Of a stretch of 64,000 bases of DNA, positions 10,022 to 18,867 are shown piece by piece. The stretch's first letter is position 1. Every line of letters starts with the position of its first letter. A program made the translations under genes and the position numbers. The stretch lies in the NCBI GenBank assembly GCA_002359895.1, contig DEOB01000010.1, forward strand, positions 132,378-196,377. The letters run 5' to 3'. Below the pieces are notes generated by a model that saw only the letters and a program-made list of their open reading frames with translations, was not told the origin of the DNA and did no database searches. The stretch comes from Stenotrophomonas sp. UBA2629 (GTDB lineage Bacteria > Pseudomonadota > Gammaproteobacteria > Xanthomonadales > Xanthomonadaceae).

Positions 10022-10663
10022 TCAAGGGGCCGGTGGGAGCGAATGGTCGCTGCCGCCCGGGAGGGGTGTTCGGGTGTCTGCGGGGGCGGCGAAAAGACGT
10101 TTGATGCCGCGCCACAGCGTGCGCCAGATCAGCCAGATCGCCAGCGCGCCGATGATGCTGGTGCCCAGCACGAAGATCAGCGCCAGCCACGGGTGGGCCA
10201 GGGCCAATGCCAGGCCACCGACCACCAGACCGTCCTCGACGATGGAGGCCATCCAGTTGCTGGCCGGTTCGGGCGAGGTGTTGAGCAGTGCGCGGGTGCC
10301 CGATTTCAGCCCATGGCTGGCCAGGGCTACGCCCGCACCGGCGGCAAGCACGCCTGTGCTCAGCTGGCCATCGGAGGACAGCGTGGCTGCGGCGAGGAAA
10401 GCGCCGGCGGGCACGCGGGTGAGGGTCTGCAGCAGGTCCCAAATGGAATCCACGCCCGGAATCTTGTCGGCGAAGAACTCGGCAATGGCCAGTGCGCCGG
10501 ACGTGCCCAGCACCCACCACGACTCGGTGGCCTGCAGGGCGGGCGGCAGATCCACCCAGCCCATCAGCCCGGCAATGCCCACGCCGAACACCGTGAGGTA
10601 GACGCGTATGCCGGCCATCCAGGCCAACAGGATGCCGATGACGAAAATGTGGGCTTCGGTCAC
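10022..10663 (-). CDS. DUF4126 family membrane protein
   Basis: This is a roughly 213-residue integral membrane protein. It has several hydrophobic segments (IFVIGILLAWMAGIRVYL, then helices around PPALQATESWWVLGTSGALAI, LAAGAGVALASHG and LALIFVLGTSIIGALAIWLIW), with the conserved GIRVYL and ADKIPGVD motifs of DUF4126. The function is unknown. I chose the GTG at 10663 because GGAG lies about ten bases upstream and the first helix follows directly; an ATG at 10714 would add a 17-residue polar leader without an obvious ribosome site. It is 31 bases downstream of the signalling pair's first gene but in the same orientation, so linkage is possible. Confidence 0.75.
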   Translation of the reverse strand: MTEAHIFVIGILLAWMAGIRVYLTVFGVGIAGLMGWVDLPPALQATESWWVLGTSGALAIAEFFADKIPGVDSIWDLLQTLTRVPAGAFLAAATLSSDGQLSTGVLAAGAGVALASHGLKSGTRALLNTSPEPASNWMASIVEDGLVVGGLALALAHPWLALIFVLGTSIIGALAIWLIWRTLWRGIKRLFAAPADTRTPLPGGSDHSLPPAP

Positions 10664-10835
10664 GGGAGCGGGCTCCGGCAGGGAACTGTGAGCAGGATCG
10701 CAACTATCGAGCATGACCACCGTGATTGCCAGCTGTGAAGGCCCCGGCGCGACCGGCCCGGTGGTCGTTTACACTGGCCCGTCGTTTCAGATGGAGCATA
10801 GGTGCCGCCCTTGCCGGGCGCTGCCGGAGCCTGCC

Positions 10836-11576
10836 ATGAGCCACCGATCCACGTCACGTTTCCAAATCACGCCACGCGGTACCGGCAATGGCCGCCCGCG
10901 CTGGGTGCCCATTGCCATCATCGCTGGCGCATGGCTGCTGTCCCTGCTGCTGGTGGGTTGGCTGGCCTGGCGTAACGCCTCGCCCGATGCCGGCGGCCTG
11001 CGCGAAAAACTGCAGCAGAGCGAGCAACTGGTCGAACAGCAGCGCAGTCAGTTGGAAGACCAGCGCCAGCGCCAGGCCACGCTGGAGGCCTCGGACAAAA
11101 TCAGCCGCGCGGCCAATACCGAAGTGCAGGCCTCGCTGGCCGAGCGCGACGAGGAAATCGCCGGGCTGCGCGCCGACGTGGCTTTCTATGAGCGGTTGGT
11201 GGGCTCGACCAGCCAGCGCAAGGGGCTGAACGCCCACTCGGTGGAGTTTTCGCCCGAAGCCGCCGGTACCTGGCACTACAGCGTGGTGCTTACCCAGAAC
11301 CTGAACCGTGGCGCCATCAGCCAAGGGCAGATGCGTTTCTCGGTGGAAGGTGTGAAGGACGGCAAGCTGACCACGGTCAGCTGGGATGACCTGCACCAGC
11401 GCAAATCGGTGCCCGGGCAGGAGTATTCGTTCCGTTATTTCCAACAGCTGGACGGTAGCGTGATGCTGCCCCGGGATTTCACTCCGCAACGTGTGCGAGT
11501 CTCCCTGTCCGGGCCTGGGGGGGGCGCGACACAGACTTTTGATTGGAAACTCGCCGGTAACGGCAGAGGGGAATGA
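10836..11576 (+). CDS. DUF6776 family membrane-anchored protein
   Basis: This is a 246-residue protein with a short basic N-terminus, one transmembrane helix (about residues 26-45, IAIIAGAWLLSLLLVGWLAW), a Gln/Glu-rich coiled coil (about 55-110) and a periplasmic beta-rich domain with YSVVLTQNLNRGAISQGQ. I recall it as the conserved partner upstream of bactofilin and erpA in gammaproteobacteria; its function is not known. The stop codon overlaps an ATG of the next gene, so the two are translationally coupled. ATG at 10836. Confidence 0.8.
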   Translation: MSHRSTSRFQITPRGTGNGRPRWVPIAIIAGAWLLSLLLVGWLAWRNASPDAGGLREKLQQSEQLVEQQRSQLEDQRQRQATLEASDKISRAANTEVQASLAERDEEIAGLRADVAFYERLVGSTSQRKGLNAHSVEFSPEAAGTWHYSVVLTQNLNRGAISQGQMRFSVEGVKDGKLTTVSWDDLHQRKSVPGQEYSFRYFQQLDGSVMLPRDFTPQRVRVSLSGPGGGATQTFDWKLAGNGRGE

Positions 11577-11578
11577 CT

Positions 11579-12016
11579 ATGTTCGGTAACAAATCCAAGC
11601 GCAGCGGTGAGGTGTCTGTGGATGCCCTGATCGGCTCCCAGGTGGAAATCCGTGGCGACGTGGTGTTCAGCGGCGGCCTGTATGTGGATGGCCGCATCAT
11701 CGGCAAGGTAATGGCTGCCGACGGCAGCGAGGCGATGCTGACGCTGGCCGAACACGGCCATATCGAAGGCGAGATCCGCGCTGCGGTGGTGGTCATCAGC
11801 GGCCGCATGGATGGCGATGTGCACGCCACCGAGCGGGTTGAGCTGACCCCCAGCGCACGCGTCAACGGCAACATCCATTACCAGGTGGTGGAAATGAACG
11901 CCGGCGCCCAGCTCAATGGCCGCCTGGTACATACCGCCACGATGGCCGCCTTGCCGGCCCCGGATGACAAGCCGGCGGACCGCAAGTCGAAGAAAGCTGA
12001 AGCCGCCGAGGCTTGA
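11579..12016 (+). CDS. Bactofilin (polymer-forming cytoskeletal protein)
   Basis: This 145-residue protein has a central right-handed beta-helix of the bactofilin/CcmA family: IGSQVEIRGDVVFSGGLYVDGRI, then GHIEGEIRAAVVVISGRMDGDVHATERVEL, each turn about 17-18 residues. The flanks are disordered, with a charged Lys/Ala-rich C-terminus. Bactofilins self-assemble without nucleotide and organise cell-wall or pole-localised machinery. The ATG at 11579 sits eight bases after AGGGG; the overlapping ATG at 11573 is an alternative. It forms an operon with the upstream DUF6776 protein and probably with erpA. Confidence 0.9.
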   Translation: MFGNKSKRSGEVSVDALIGSQVEIRGDVVFSGGLYVDGRIIGKVMAADGSEAMLTLAEHGHIEGEIRAAVVVISGRMDGDVHATERVELTPSARVNGNIHYQVVEMNAGAQLNGRLVHTATMAALPAPDDKPADRKSKKAEAAEA

Positions 12017-12047
12017 AACAGCCCCGGCGCACCCCCATGCTGACGCC

Positions 12048-12434
12048 ATGAGTACGCTAGTTTCCCTGCCCGGCGCACAGCCGGCGCCTGACTATCAGTC
12101 CCTGGACCGCCCGTTGAACTTCACCGCGGCGGCCGCAGCCAAGGTGCATGAACTGATCCAGGACGAAGGTAACGACGCCCTGGCCTTGCGTGTGTACATC
12201 CAGGGCGGCGGTTGCTCGGGCTTCCAGTACGGTTTTGAATTCGATGAAAACCGCGCCGAGGACGATCTGGCCGTGGTCACCAATGACGTGACCCTGCTGG
12301 TGGACCCGCTGAGCCTGCAGTACCTGATGGGCGCAGAAGTGGATTACAGCGAAAGCCTGACCGGCGCGCAGTTTGTGATCCGCAACCCCAATGCGCGTAC
12401 CACCTGCGGTTGCGGCAGCAGCTTCTCGGTCTGA
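12048..12434 (+). CDS. erpA: Iron-sulfur cluster insertion protein ErpA
   Basis: This 128-residue A-type carrier has the three cluster-binding cysteines in GGGCSGFQYGF and TCGCGSSF at the C-terminus. It has a longer N-terminal segment than E. coli ErpA (114 residues). A-type carriers pass [Fe-S] clusters to apoproteins, and ErpA is the essential one for isoprenoid enzymes in E. coli. The start is the ATG at 12048, 31 bases after the bactofilin stop in the same direction. Confidence 0.92.
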   Translation: MSTLVSLPGAQPAPDYQSLDRPLNFTAAAAAKVHELIQDEGNDALALRVYIQGGGCSGFQYGFEFDENRAEDDLAVVTNDVTLLVDPLSLQYLMGAEVDYSESLTGAQFVIRNPNARTTCGCGSSFSV

Positions 12435-12459
12435 TCCGCCGCCGCATCACTGGCACGAC

Positions 12460-12792
12460 ATGCACTCCAATCTCGAAGAACAGTTCCACGCCGCCATGCT
12501 CGGCATCCACGAGCAGGCCGCGCGGCTGAAGCCGCCTTATCGCGCATCGCGATTCCGGCAACTGGTGCTGGGCCATGGCGGCAAAGCCGCCGCCGATCAG
12601 CTGTTGGCCGCACCGGCCGTGTCTGACGGGTTCACCGAGCTTTTCCTGCGGGGGCGTGAAAACCTCACGCTCAGCGTTGAATACCTGGTGCTGCAGGAAA
12701 CCTGGAGGCCGCTGTTCACCGACGAGCAGTTGGCGGTGGCGCGCAGGCGGCTGCATGACATGGGCGTCGCGCTCCCCGAAGAAACCGCCTGA
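12460..12792 (+). CDS. Conserved hypothetical protein
   Basis: This is a 110-residue soluble, probably helical protein with no recognised domain. It begins MHSNLEEQFHAAML and contains a run TELFLRGRENLTLSVEYLVL followed by a helix ending in LAVARRRLHDMG. It lies 25 bases after erpA and 73 bases before nudC, all co-oriented, so it may belong to one transcript. GC-rich codon use matches its neighbours. I cannot assign a function. Confidence 0.7.
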   Translation: MHSNLEEQFHAAMLGIHEQAARLKPPYRASRFRQLVLGHGGKAAADQLLAAPAVSDGFTELFLRGRENLTLSVEYLVLQETWRPLFTDEQLAVARRRLHDMGVALPEETA

Positions 12793-12865
12793 GCGCGGGC
12801 CCTCTGTGCAGCCGGCGTGCTGCTGGTGCTTGCGATGGAAACGCTTTGGCCGCAGGCTTTGACGG

Positions 12866-13774
12866 ATGTCCACTCCTGACCGTTCTTTCTCTGGATACTC
12901 TTTCGCGGGCGCACCCCTGGACCGCGGCGATGCCCTGCGCGATGACCCCGATGCGTTGAGCCGGCTCTGGCCCGAGGCGCAGGTGCTGGTACTTGATGCC
13001 GATGGCACGGCATTTGCCGATGCCGACGGTCAACCATTCCTGGCCAATGGCCGTGAGCTGGGCGGTGGCCCGGGGGCGGCGGTGTTCCTGGGTTTGTCTG
13101 CAAATGGCCGCGCATGGTTTGTGGCCGAGGCCGGCACGCTCACGCTGCGCGCACCCAGCCGTATCGACCTGCGCAAAGCGGCCGCCAGTTGGCCTGCCGA
13201 AGCGGCCGATGTGTTCTGTTATGCGCGTGGCATGTCGTACTGGCATTCGCGCAACCGCTTTTGCGGTGTCTGCGGTGCGGCGGTGCGTTTTGGCCGTGCC
13301 GGCTTCATCGGCCACTGCGATGCCTGTGGCACCGAGCACTACCCGCGTGTCGACCCGGCCGTGATTGTGGCGGTGGAAAACGACAACCGGCTGCTGCTGG
13401 GCCGCCAGAGCAACTGGGTGGCGCGCCGCTACTCGGTGCTGGCCGGGTTTGTGGAGCCGGGCGAGACTTTTGAGCAGACCGTGGCCCGCGAAGTATTCGA
13501 GGAGGCCAAGGTGCGGGTGATTGAAGCGCGCTACATGGGCACGCAGCCGTGGCCGTTTCCCGGGGCGTTGATGGTGGGTTTCTTCGCCACCGCACACAAC
13601 GACACGCCGACGGTGAACGGCGAGCTTGAAGACGCGCGCTGGTTCAGTGTCGAGGAAGTGGGGGCGGCGCTGCGGCGTGATACCGATGACGATGGTCAGG
13701 GCGTTGTGTTGCCGCCACGCATTTCCATCGCCCGCACGTTGATCGAACACTGGTACCAGTGCAAGACAGGCTGA
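12866..13774 (+). CDS. nudC: NAD+ diphosphatase / RNA-deNADding Nudix hydrolase NudC
   Basis: This 302-residue protein has the NudC layout: a variable N-terminal domain, a zinc ribbon with FCGVCG and HCDACG (four cysteines, about residues 134-155), then the Nudix domain with VLAGFVEPGETFEQTVARE and the NudC signature SQPWPFP-like block GTQPWPFPGALMVGF. It cleaves NADH to NMNH and AMP and removes NAD caps from RNA. In the Nudix box the usual final EExG reads EEAK, a Gly to Lys change after the catalytic glutamates. ATG at 12866. Confidence 0.93.
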   Translation: MSTPDRSFSGYSFAGAPLDRGDALRDDPDALSRLWPEAQVLVLDADGTAFADADGQPFLANGRELGGGPGAAVFLGLSANGRAWFVAEAGTLTLRAPSRIDLRKAAASWPAEAADVFCYARGMSYWHSRNRFCGVCGAAVRFGRAGFIGHCDACGTEHYPRVDPAVIVAVENDNRLLLGRQSNWVARRYSVLAGFVEPGETFEQTVAREVFEEAKVRVIEARYMGTQPWPFPGALMVGFFATAHNDTPTVNGELEDARWFSVEEVGAALRRDTDDDGQGVVLPPRISIARTLIEHWYQCKTG

Positions 13775-13844
13775 CGATGCAGGGCCGCATGCTTACATAT
13801 GGTGGGCGTTGGCAGGCCCTACAATCGCGGGCCGGAGGAAACGC

Positions 13845-14732
13845 ATGTTCACGACCTTGGTAGCGGTGATTGCCGCATTGGTGTTGGGCCATCTACTGCC
13901 CACGATGATGGCCTCGCTGCGCGATTGGCGCTGGTATGGGCGCTGGCTGCAATGGTGGCAAGGCCACACCGGTGAGACCACGGGCAGCCGTTATGGCCTG
14001 GTCATGGCCGTTGCCTTGTGCGTGCTGGTGGTGGCACTGCTGCAATGGGCATTGGATGAGCGGCTCTACGGGCTGCCTTCGCTGTTGTTCGGCATTGCGG
14101 TGTTGGCCTTGTGCTGGGGTCCGCGCGACCTGGACCGCGATGTTGAAGCGGTGATTGATGCTGACGATGCAACGGGCCGCGACGTCGCCATTTCGCATCT
14201 TCAGGCCGGTGGCGGCAGCATGCGCGAGGATGCGCCGTCCCTGGTGGAGGCAACCGCGACCGATGCGTTGCGCCGTTGGTTCGCGCCGATGTTCTGGTTT
14301 CTGCTGTTGGGCCCGTTGGGCGCTGTGCTGTACCGCCTGCTGGCGCAATCAGTGCAGGGCCCGCAATCCGCGTTGCTGTCCGATGCCGCGCGTCAGGGCG
14401 GGATGACGGCCTTGGCATTGCTGGAGTGGCCGGTGGCGCAGCTGATGACGCTGTCGATGGCGCTGGTGGGTAATTTCGACACCGTGTTTTCGGCCTGGCG
14501 CCGTGCCGGCGGCAATCGCCTTGCGCTGGAGCTGGGTTTCCTGGCCCAGGCGGCGCGTGCCTGTGTGGGCGCCGAGCAGGTGGAAGATGCCGACGAGGCG
14601 CGCTTGGCCGGCATGGAACCGGTAGACGAGCGTTACCCCGAGCTGCGCGATGCGATGAGCCTGATGTGGCGGATGCTGCTGCTGTGGATGGCGTTGCTGG
14701 CGCTGCTGGTGATTGCCGGCTGGGTGGGGTAA
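13845..14732 (+). CDS. ampE: AmpE-like regulatory membrane protein
   Basis: This 295-residue membrane protein has hydrophobic segments at the N-terminus (MFTTLVAVIAALVLGHLLP), at about 62-110, at about 150-170 and at the extreme C-terminus. It contains the AmpE/CobD-like block RWFAPMFWFLLLGPLGAVLYRLL and the ALLEWPVAQLMTL segment. AmpE is linked to AmpD and beta-lactamase signalling in enterics; here no ampD is adjacent, so the symbol rests on similarity only. A strong ribosome site (GGAGGAAACGC) precedes the ATG at 13845. The nearest upstream gene is nudC. Confidence 0.75.
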   Translation: MFTTLVAVIAALVLGHLLPTMMASLRDWRWYGRWLQWWQGHTGETTGSRYGLVMAVALCVLVVALLQWALDERLYGLPSLLFGIAVLALCWGPRDLDRDVEAVIDADDATGRDVAISHLQAGGGSMREDAPSLVEATATDALRRWFAPMFWFLLLGPLGAVLYRLLAQSVQGPQSALLSDAARQGGMTALALLEWPVAQLMTLSMALVGNFDTVFSAWRRAGGNRLALELGFLAQAARACVGAEQVEDADEARLAGMEPVDERYPELRDAMSLMWRMLLLWMALLALLVIAGWVG

Positions 14733-14750
14733 CACCGCCCAGCGCGGGTT

Positions 14751-15167
14751 TCAGCCCGGTGCAAGCAGGGTGAACGGAAACCAGGGCAGGTTGCGGGCTA
14801 TCCAGTAGGTGGGCAGCAGCACCAGCCACAGCTTGGGTTCCATTGCCCATCGCATGAAAGGCTGCAGCCAGCGCGGCTGCCAGCCTGCCGACCACAGCGT
14901 CATCAACGGGATGAGCCCCAGCACGATCAACCCCAGCGGGTTCATCGACAGCGCACCCAGTACGTCACCATGGACCAGCGCATGCAATGCGCGGGTGAGC
15001 CCGCAGCCGATGCAGTAGTGGCCGGTGATGGCGTAGAACATGCACGGCGGGAACGGATTGCCGGCAGCGTTGGGATCAAATTTCAACAGCAGGCCCACGC
15101 CGACCGGGATGGCGACTGCCATCCCGGCCATTGCAAGCTTGTGGCTTGTTTTAAGTGAGAGCGCCAA
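14751..15167 (-). CDS. DUF2752 family membrane protein
   Basis: This is a 138-residue protein with three or four membrane helices and the DUF2752 signature PPCMFYAITGHYCIGCGLTRALH, containing a CxxCGxTR motif. The function is unknown. It is the last of three small co-oriented membrane-protein genes; only four bases separate it from the CD225 gene upstream. DUF2752, CD225/dispanin and TM2 genes recur together in bacteria, from which I infer a shared envelope role. Confidence 0.82.
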   Translation of the reverse strand: MALSLKTSHKLAMAGMAVAIPVGVGLLLKFDPNAAGNPFPPCMFYAITGHYCIGCGLTRALHALVHGDVLGALSMNPLGLIVLGLIPLMTLWSAGWQPRWLQPFMRWAMEPKLWLVLLPTYWIARNLPWFPFTLLAPG

Positions 15168-15171
15168 CGTC

Positions 15172-15480
15172 TTACTGGTACTGCTGCAGCATTTCCATGT
15201 AGCCAGCGGTACCGACCGTGGCGAAGTAGATGGCGTTGATGATCAGGCCCAGGATGGCCATGCCGGTTGCCACCCAGCACCAGGTCTTGGCGTTGTTGGA
15301 AGCACGGCGGGCGCCGTCCAGGTCACCCTGTGCCAGCAGCGAGTTGACCTTGCTGGAGAACACGATGGCGACGATGCCCACCAGACCCAGCGGGCAGCAC
15401 AGGCAGGTGGCAAGAACGGTGGCGATGATCGACCACGCCAGGTGGTTGGGGATGCTGTTGGTGGGGTTGACGGTGTTCAT
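15172..15480 (-). CDS. CD225/dispanin family membrane protein
   Basis: This 102-residue protein fits the CD225 (interferon-induced transmembrane-like) fold: a re-entrant first hydrophobic segment IIATVLATCLCCPLGLVGIVAIVFS containing a CCPLG motif, then a basic/acidic linker SKVNSLLAQGDLDGARRASNNAKTW, then a second helix WVATGMAILGLIINAIYF. Bacterial members are uncharacterised. It is part of the three-gene small membrane protein cluster. Confidence 0.85.
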   Translation of the reverse strand: MNTVNPTNSIPNHLAWSIIATVLATCLCCPLGLVGIVAIVFSSKVNSLLAQGDLDGARRASNNAKTWCWVATGMAILGLIINAIYFATVGTAGYMEMLQQYQ

Positions 15481-15509
15481 CCATTTCTCCGGTGGGTTTT
15501 ACAGAGCTA

Positions 15510-15866
15510 TCAGCGAGACTTGCAGGCATTTGCCGCAGTGAGCGGCGAAATGATCATGGCGGCCACCCAGCACAGCGGCCAGGTGATCCAACCGATGAGA
15601 ACGAAAAGCAGCAGAAAGTTGACGAAGGCCAGCGCCCAGTAGCCGAACATGAAGATCAGGCCGGTGCCGACCTTGCCGGCGTACATGTGGCCGATGCCGA
15701 ATACCTGGAACAGGCCCGGGATCACCTCCAGCAGCGCGGCGATGCCGCCGGATTTGTCCGGGTGGTGATAGTGGTGCACCACCTGCGGTGCCGCGGGCGC
15801 GGCATACGTCACCGGTGGCGACGGCATCGGCGGGGCGGGCGGTGGTGTTGGTGTGGAACTTTCCAT
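15510..15866 (-). CDS. TM2-domain-like small membrane protein
   Basis: This 118-residue protein has a proline-rich N-terminal 40 residues (ESSTPTPPPAPPMPSPP) followed by VVHHYHHPDKSGG. Two hydrophobic segments come next, with the TM2-like pattern LFQVFGIGHMYAGKVGTGLIF. The ATG at 15866 is preceded by a GGGGAG-like ribosome site; an upstream in-frame start would add nine residues. It heads the run TM2, CD225, DUF2752 on the minus strand. The molecular role is unknown. Confidence 0.8.
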   Translation of the reverse strand: MESSTPTPPPAPPMPSPPVTYAAPAAPQVVHHYHHPDKSGGIAALLEVIPGLFQVFGIGHMYAGKVGTGLIFMFGYWALAFVNFLLLFVLIGWITWPLCWVAAMIISPLTAANACKSR

Positions 15867-15966
15867 GTACTCCCCTGAGATCAACGGCGGCATGTCGCTG
15901 CTTCCCCAGCGACATGCAATGGACGGTAGCCTATCCAGTTGTCAGGGTTCTGGAAAGCGCAAATCC

Positions 15967-17856
15967 CTACGCTTGGTCGCCCCGCAGGGCGCGAACCTGC
16001 AATTCCAGCTGGGCGGCGTCGGTGTTGGTGCCATCCACCGGTGGCGCTGCGACCACCTCGACATGGGCGCGGAAACGGCGCGGCACCCGCATCCGTCCCA
16101 GTCGTGTATCGCGGCGGCTCCACATGCTGGCCCACATGCCCTTGAGCGCCATCGGCACCACCGGTACCGGGCGTCGGGCGAGGATCTTCTCCACGCCGGA
16201 CTTGAACGCCACCATCTCGCCGTCCTTGGTCAACGCGCCCTCGGGGAAAATACAGACCAGCTCGCCCTCGGCCAGCGCAGCGTCCACTTCATCGAAGGCG
16301 CGCTGCATCAACGCGGCGTCTTCCTTCGGGCTGGCGATGGGGATGGCCTTGGCGGTGGTGAAGATCCAGCGCATCACCGGGATGTTGAAGATCTTGTAGT
16401 ACATGACGAATCGCACCGGGCGCGGGATTGTCGCCGACAGGATCAGCGCATCCATGTAGCTGACATGGTTGCAGACAATCAGCGCGGCGCCTTCGTCCGG
16501 CACGTTGTCCTCCACGCCTTTGACCCGCAGCCGGTACAAGGTGCGCACCATCACCCAGCTGAGGAAGCGCATCAGGAACTCGGGCACGATCGTGAAGATG
16601 TAGATCGCCACCACCGCGTTGGCGATTGCCAGCGCCAGGAACAGCTGCGGGATGGTCCAGTCCAGCACGCGCTGGGTGAGCAGGCCCAGGCCTGCGGCCA
16701 GCACGATGAAGCCGGAGTTCTGGATGTTGAGCGCGGCAAACACGCGCGACATTTCCGACTTGGCGGTGCGGCTCTGGATCAGCGCGAACAACGGCACCAC
16801 GAAGAAGCCGGTGAACAGGCCGATGCCGATCAGGTCAATGATGATGCGCGTGCTGCCCGGGGCCTGCACGAACTGCCAGATCGACAGCCCGGCTGCGGCC
16901 GATTCACCGACGCGTGCGAAGTACAGGTCGAGCATGAAGGCGGTCATGCCGAACGCACCCAGCGGCACCAGGCCAATCTCCACGGTGCGCCCGGACAGCT
17001 TCTCGCACAGCAGCGAGCCGGTGCCGGTGCCCAGCGAGAACAGCGCCAGGGCGAAGATGTACAGCGTGGAGCCACCGCCCAGATTCACCTCGGCGTAGGT
17101 GGGCAGCTGCGAGGTCAGCATGGTGCCGACGAACCAGAACCACGACACGCCCAGGATGGCGTTGCGCACGGCCTTCTGCTTCTTGGCCATGCGCAGCACC
17201 GCCAGCGACTCGGGCAGCGGGTTCCAGTTGATCTTCAGGTCCGGCGCGCCGGCATCGACCTTGGGAATCATCCGCGCGGTGAGATTGCCGGCGATGGCGA
17301 GCACGATCACCGCCGTAGCGGCCACGATCGGGCCGTGGCTGCCGGCCAGGGTGAAGATCAGGCCGCCGGCGATCATGCCCGTCAGGATCGACAGCGAGGT
17401 ACCCATCTCGACCAGGCCGTTGCCGCCGGTCAATTCCTCCGGCTTGAGGATGGACGGCAGCACCGAATACTTCACCGGCCCGAACAGGGTGGACTGCACG
17501 CCGGTGCAGAACAGCGCGATCAGCAGCACCGGCATGCTCTCGGTCAGAAAGCCGAGCGCGGCCAGCGACATGATTGCGATCTCCATGGTGGTGGTGATCA
17601 CGATCAGACGCGATTTTTCCAGCTTCTCGGCGATCTGCCCGGCCAGTGCCGAGAACAGGAAGTACGGCAGGATGAAGATCGCCGGTGCCAGGTTGGTGTA
17701 CAGCGAGCGCTCTTCGATCGGCGTGCCAAGAAAGAACAGCAGCGCGATGATCGCCTGGCGATAGATGTTGTCATTGAAGGCGCCGAGCGCCTGGACAATG
17801 AAGAACGGAAGGAAGCGCCGTTGCTTGAGCAGCGCGAACTGGTTGTGGCCTGACAT
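15967..17856 (-). CDS. Lysophospholipid transporter-acyltransferase fusion (LplT-PlsC like)
   Basis: This is a 629-residue two-domain protein. Residues about 1-415 are a 12-helix MFS transporter of the LplT type (FIVQALGAFNDNIYRQA near the N-terminus). Residues about 430-629 are a PlsC-type acyltransferase with the HX4D motif in NHVSYMDA and the FPEG motif in VCIFPEGALT. Enteric bacteria use LplT plus Aas to flip and re-acylate lysophospholipids at the inner membrane; here the flippase and acyltransferase are fused, but the acyl-ACP synthetase domain of Aas is absent. The gene stands alone, ATG at 17856, with a LysR gene upstream in the same direction. Confidence 0.9.
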   Translation of the reverse strand: MSGHNQFALLKQRRFLPFFIVQALGAFNDNIYRQAIIALLFFLGTPIEERSLYTNLAPAIFILPYFLFSALAGQIAEKLEKSRLIVITTTMEIAIMSLAALGFLTESMPVLLIALFCTGVQSTLFGPVKYSVLPSILKPEELTGGNGLVEMGTSLSILTGMIAGGLIFTLAGSHGPIVAATAVIVLAIAGNLTARMIPKVDAGAPDLKINWNPLPESLAVLRMAKKQKAVRNAILGVSWFWFVGTMLTSQLPTYAEVNLGGGSTLYIFALALFSLGTGTGSLLCEKLSGRTVEIGLVPLGAFGMTAFMLDLYFARVGESAAAGLSIWQFVQAPGSTRIIIDLIGIGLFTGFFVVPLFALIQSRTAKSEMSRVFAALNIQNSGFIVLAAGLGLLTQRVLDWTIPQLFLALAIANAVVAIYIFTIVPEFLMRFLSWVMVRTLYRLRVKGVEDNVPDEGAALIVCNHVSYMDALILSATIPRPVRFVMYYKIFNIPVMRWIFTTAKAIPIASPKEDAALMQRAFDEVDAALAEGELVCIFPEGALTKDGEMVAFKSGVEKILARRPVPVVPMALKGMWASMWSRRDTRLGRMRVPRRFRAHVEVVAAPPVDGTNTDAAQLELQVRALRGDQA

Positions 17857-17897
17857 CGTGTCTCCTCGGTTCTGCGCGGCACCTTAGCAGACCCACA

Positions 17898-18770
17898 TCA
17901 CCCTGAAAGCTGCGGCAACAGCGCCAACAGCGCGCGTGCGGCGGGGGTGGGATCGGCGCGCCAGACCGCGCAGGTGCGGAAATGAAAGGTTTCAGCCAGG
18001 GGACGCACGCTCACGCCGTCCATGTGTTGCGCCATGCTGGCTGGCACTACTGCGACAGCCAAGCCGGCAGCCACCAGTTGCCGCTGGATTTCACTGTGCG
18101 TGACTTCGTATTGCAGCTGTGGGTGGATGCCCCGGCCGTGCAGGGCGTCGTCGATCATGCGGCGCACGCCGGCGCCGGTGACCAGGGCGGCGAGGGGTAC
18201 GCCGTCCAGCGCTTCCAGCGGGATGCTCGTGTGGGCGGTCAGCGCATGGTTGTGGGGCATCACCAGCGACAGGCCTTCCTCATGCAGCAGCCGGTGCTGG
18301 GGCGGCAGGGCCAGTTGCGGGCCGACGCCGATCAGGGCGATGTCGAGCCTGCCTTCGTCCAGATCCGCCAGCAGCGCCTCACTCATGCCCACGCGCAGAT
18401 GCACATCGACCGCAGGATGCGCGCTGCGGAAGGTAGCCAGCAGGGCCGGCACATCCACCACGTTGAGTGAGGTGATCTGGCCGATGTTGATGCGGCCGCG
18501 CACGGTGCCCAGCGCCAACGCCATCTCTTCCTGAAGGCGGGTGGCGGCCTGCAGCGTGAGCCGGGCGTTGCTCAGGAACACCTCGCCCGCTGCGGTGGGG
18601 CGTACCCGTCGTGGGCCACGCTCGAACAGGCGCGCGCCAAAGGCTTCTTCCAGCCGGGCGACCTGGTGGCTGAGTGCCGACTGCACGGTATGGCAGCGCG
18701 CCGCAGCGGCGGTGAAGCTGCCTTCCTCGGCCACGGCGACGACGAATTCGAGCTGGCGCAGGGTAAACAT
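17898..18770 (-). CDS. LysR family transcriptional regulator
   Basis: This is a 290-residue LysR protein. It has an N-terminal winged helix-turn-helix (MFTLRQLEFVVAVAEEGSFTAAAARC, then QSALSHQVARLEEAFGARLF) and a C-terminal substrate-binding effector domain. It is divergent from the MFS transporter at 18868 with 97 bases between the starts, the usual layout of a LysR regulator and its target. The effector is unknown. Confidence 0.9.
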   Translation of the reverse strand: MFTLRQLEFVVAVAEEGSFTAAAARCHTVQSALSHQVARLEEAFGARLFERGPRRVRPTAAGEVFLSNARLTLQAATRLQEEMALALGTVRGRINIGQITSLNVVDVPALLATFRSAHPAVDVHLRVGMSEALLADLDEGRLDIALIGVGPQLALPPQHRLLHEEGLSLVMPHNHALTAHTSIPLEALDGVPLAALVTGAGVRRMIDDALHGRGIHPQLQYEVTHSEIQRQLVAAGLAVAVVPASMAQHMDGVSVRPLAETFHFRTCAVWRADPTPAARALLALLPQLSG

Positions 18771-18867
18771 GCCATCACTAAATCAGATGGATTGCATGAG
18801 AACAATGCATTTGTGTCATCCAATGGCGAGGCACAGACTGGCGCCCGCTCTCCGATACCGTGCCGTC

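Noticed and set aside
15853..17853. A 666-codon plus-strand open frame
   Set aside because: It is antisense to the LplT-PlsC fusion gene, is rich in His, Gln and Arg, and has no domain; it arises from GC-rich codon bias.
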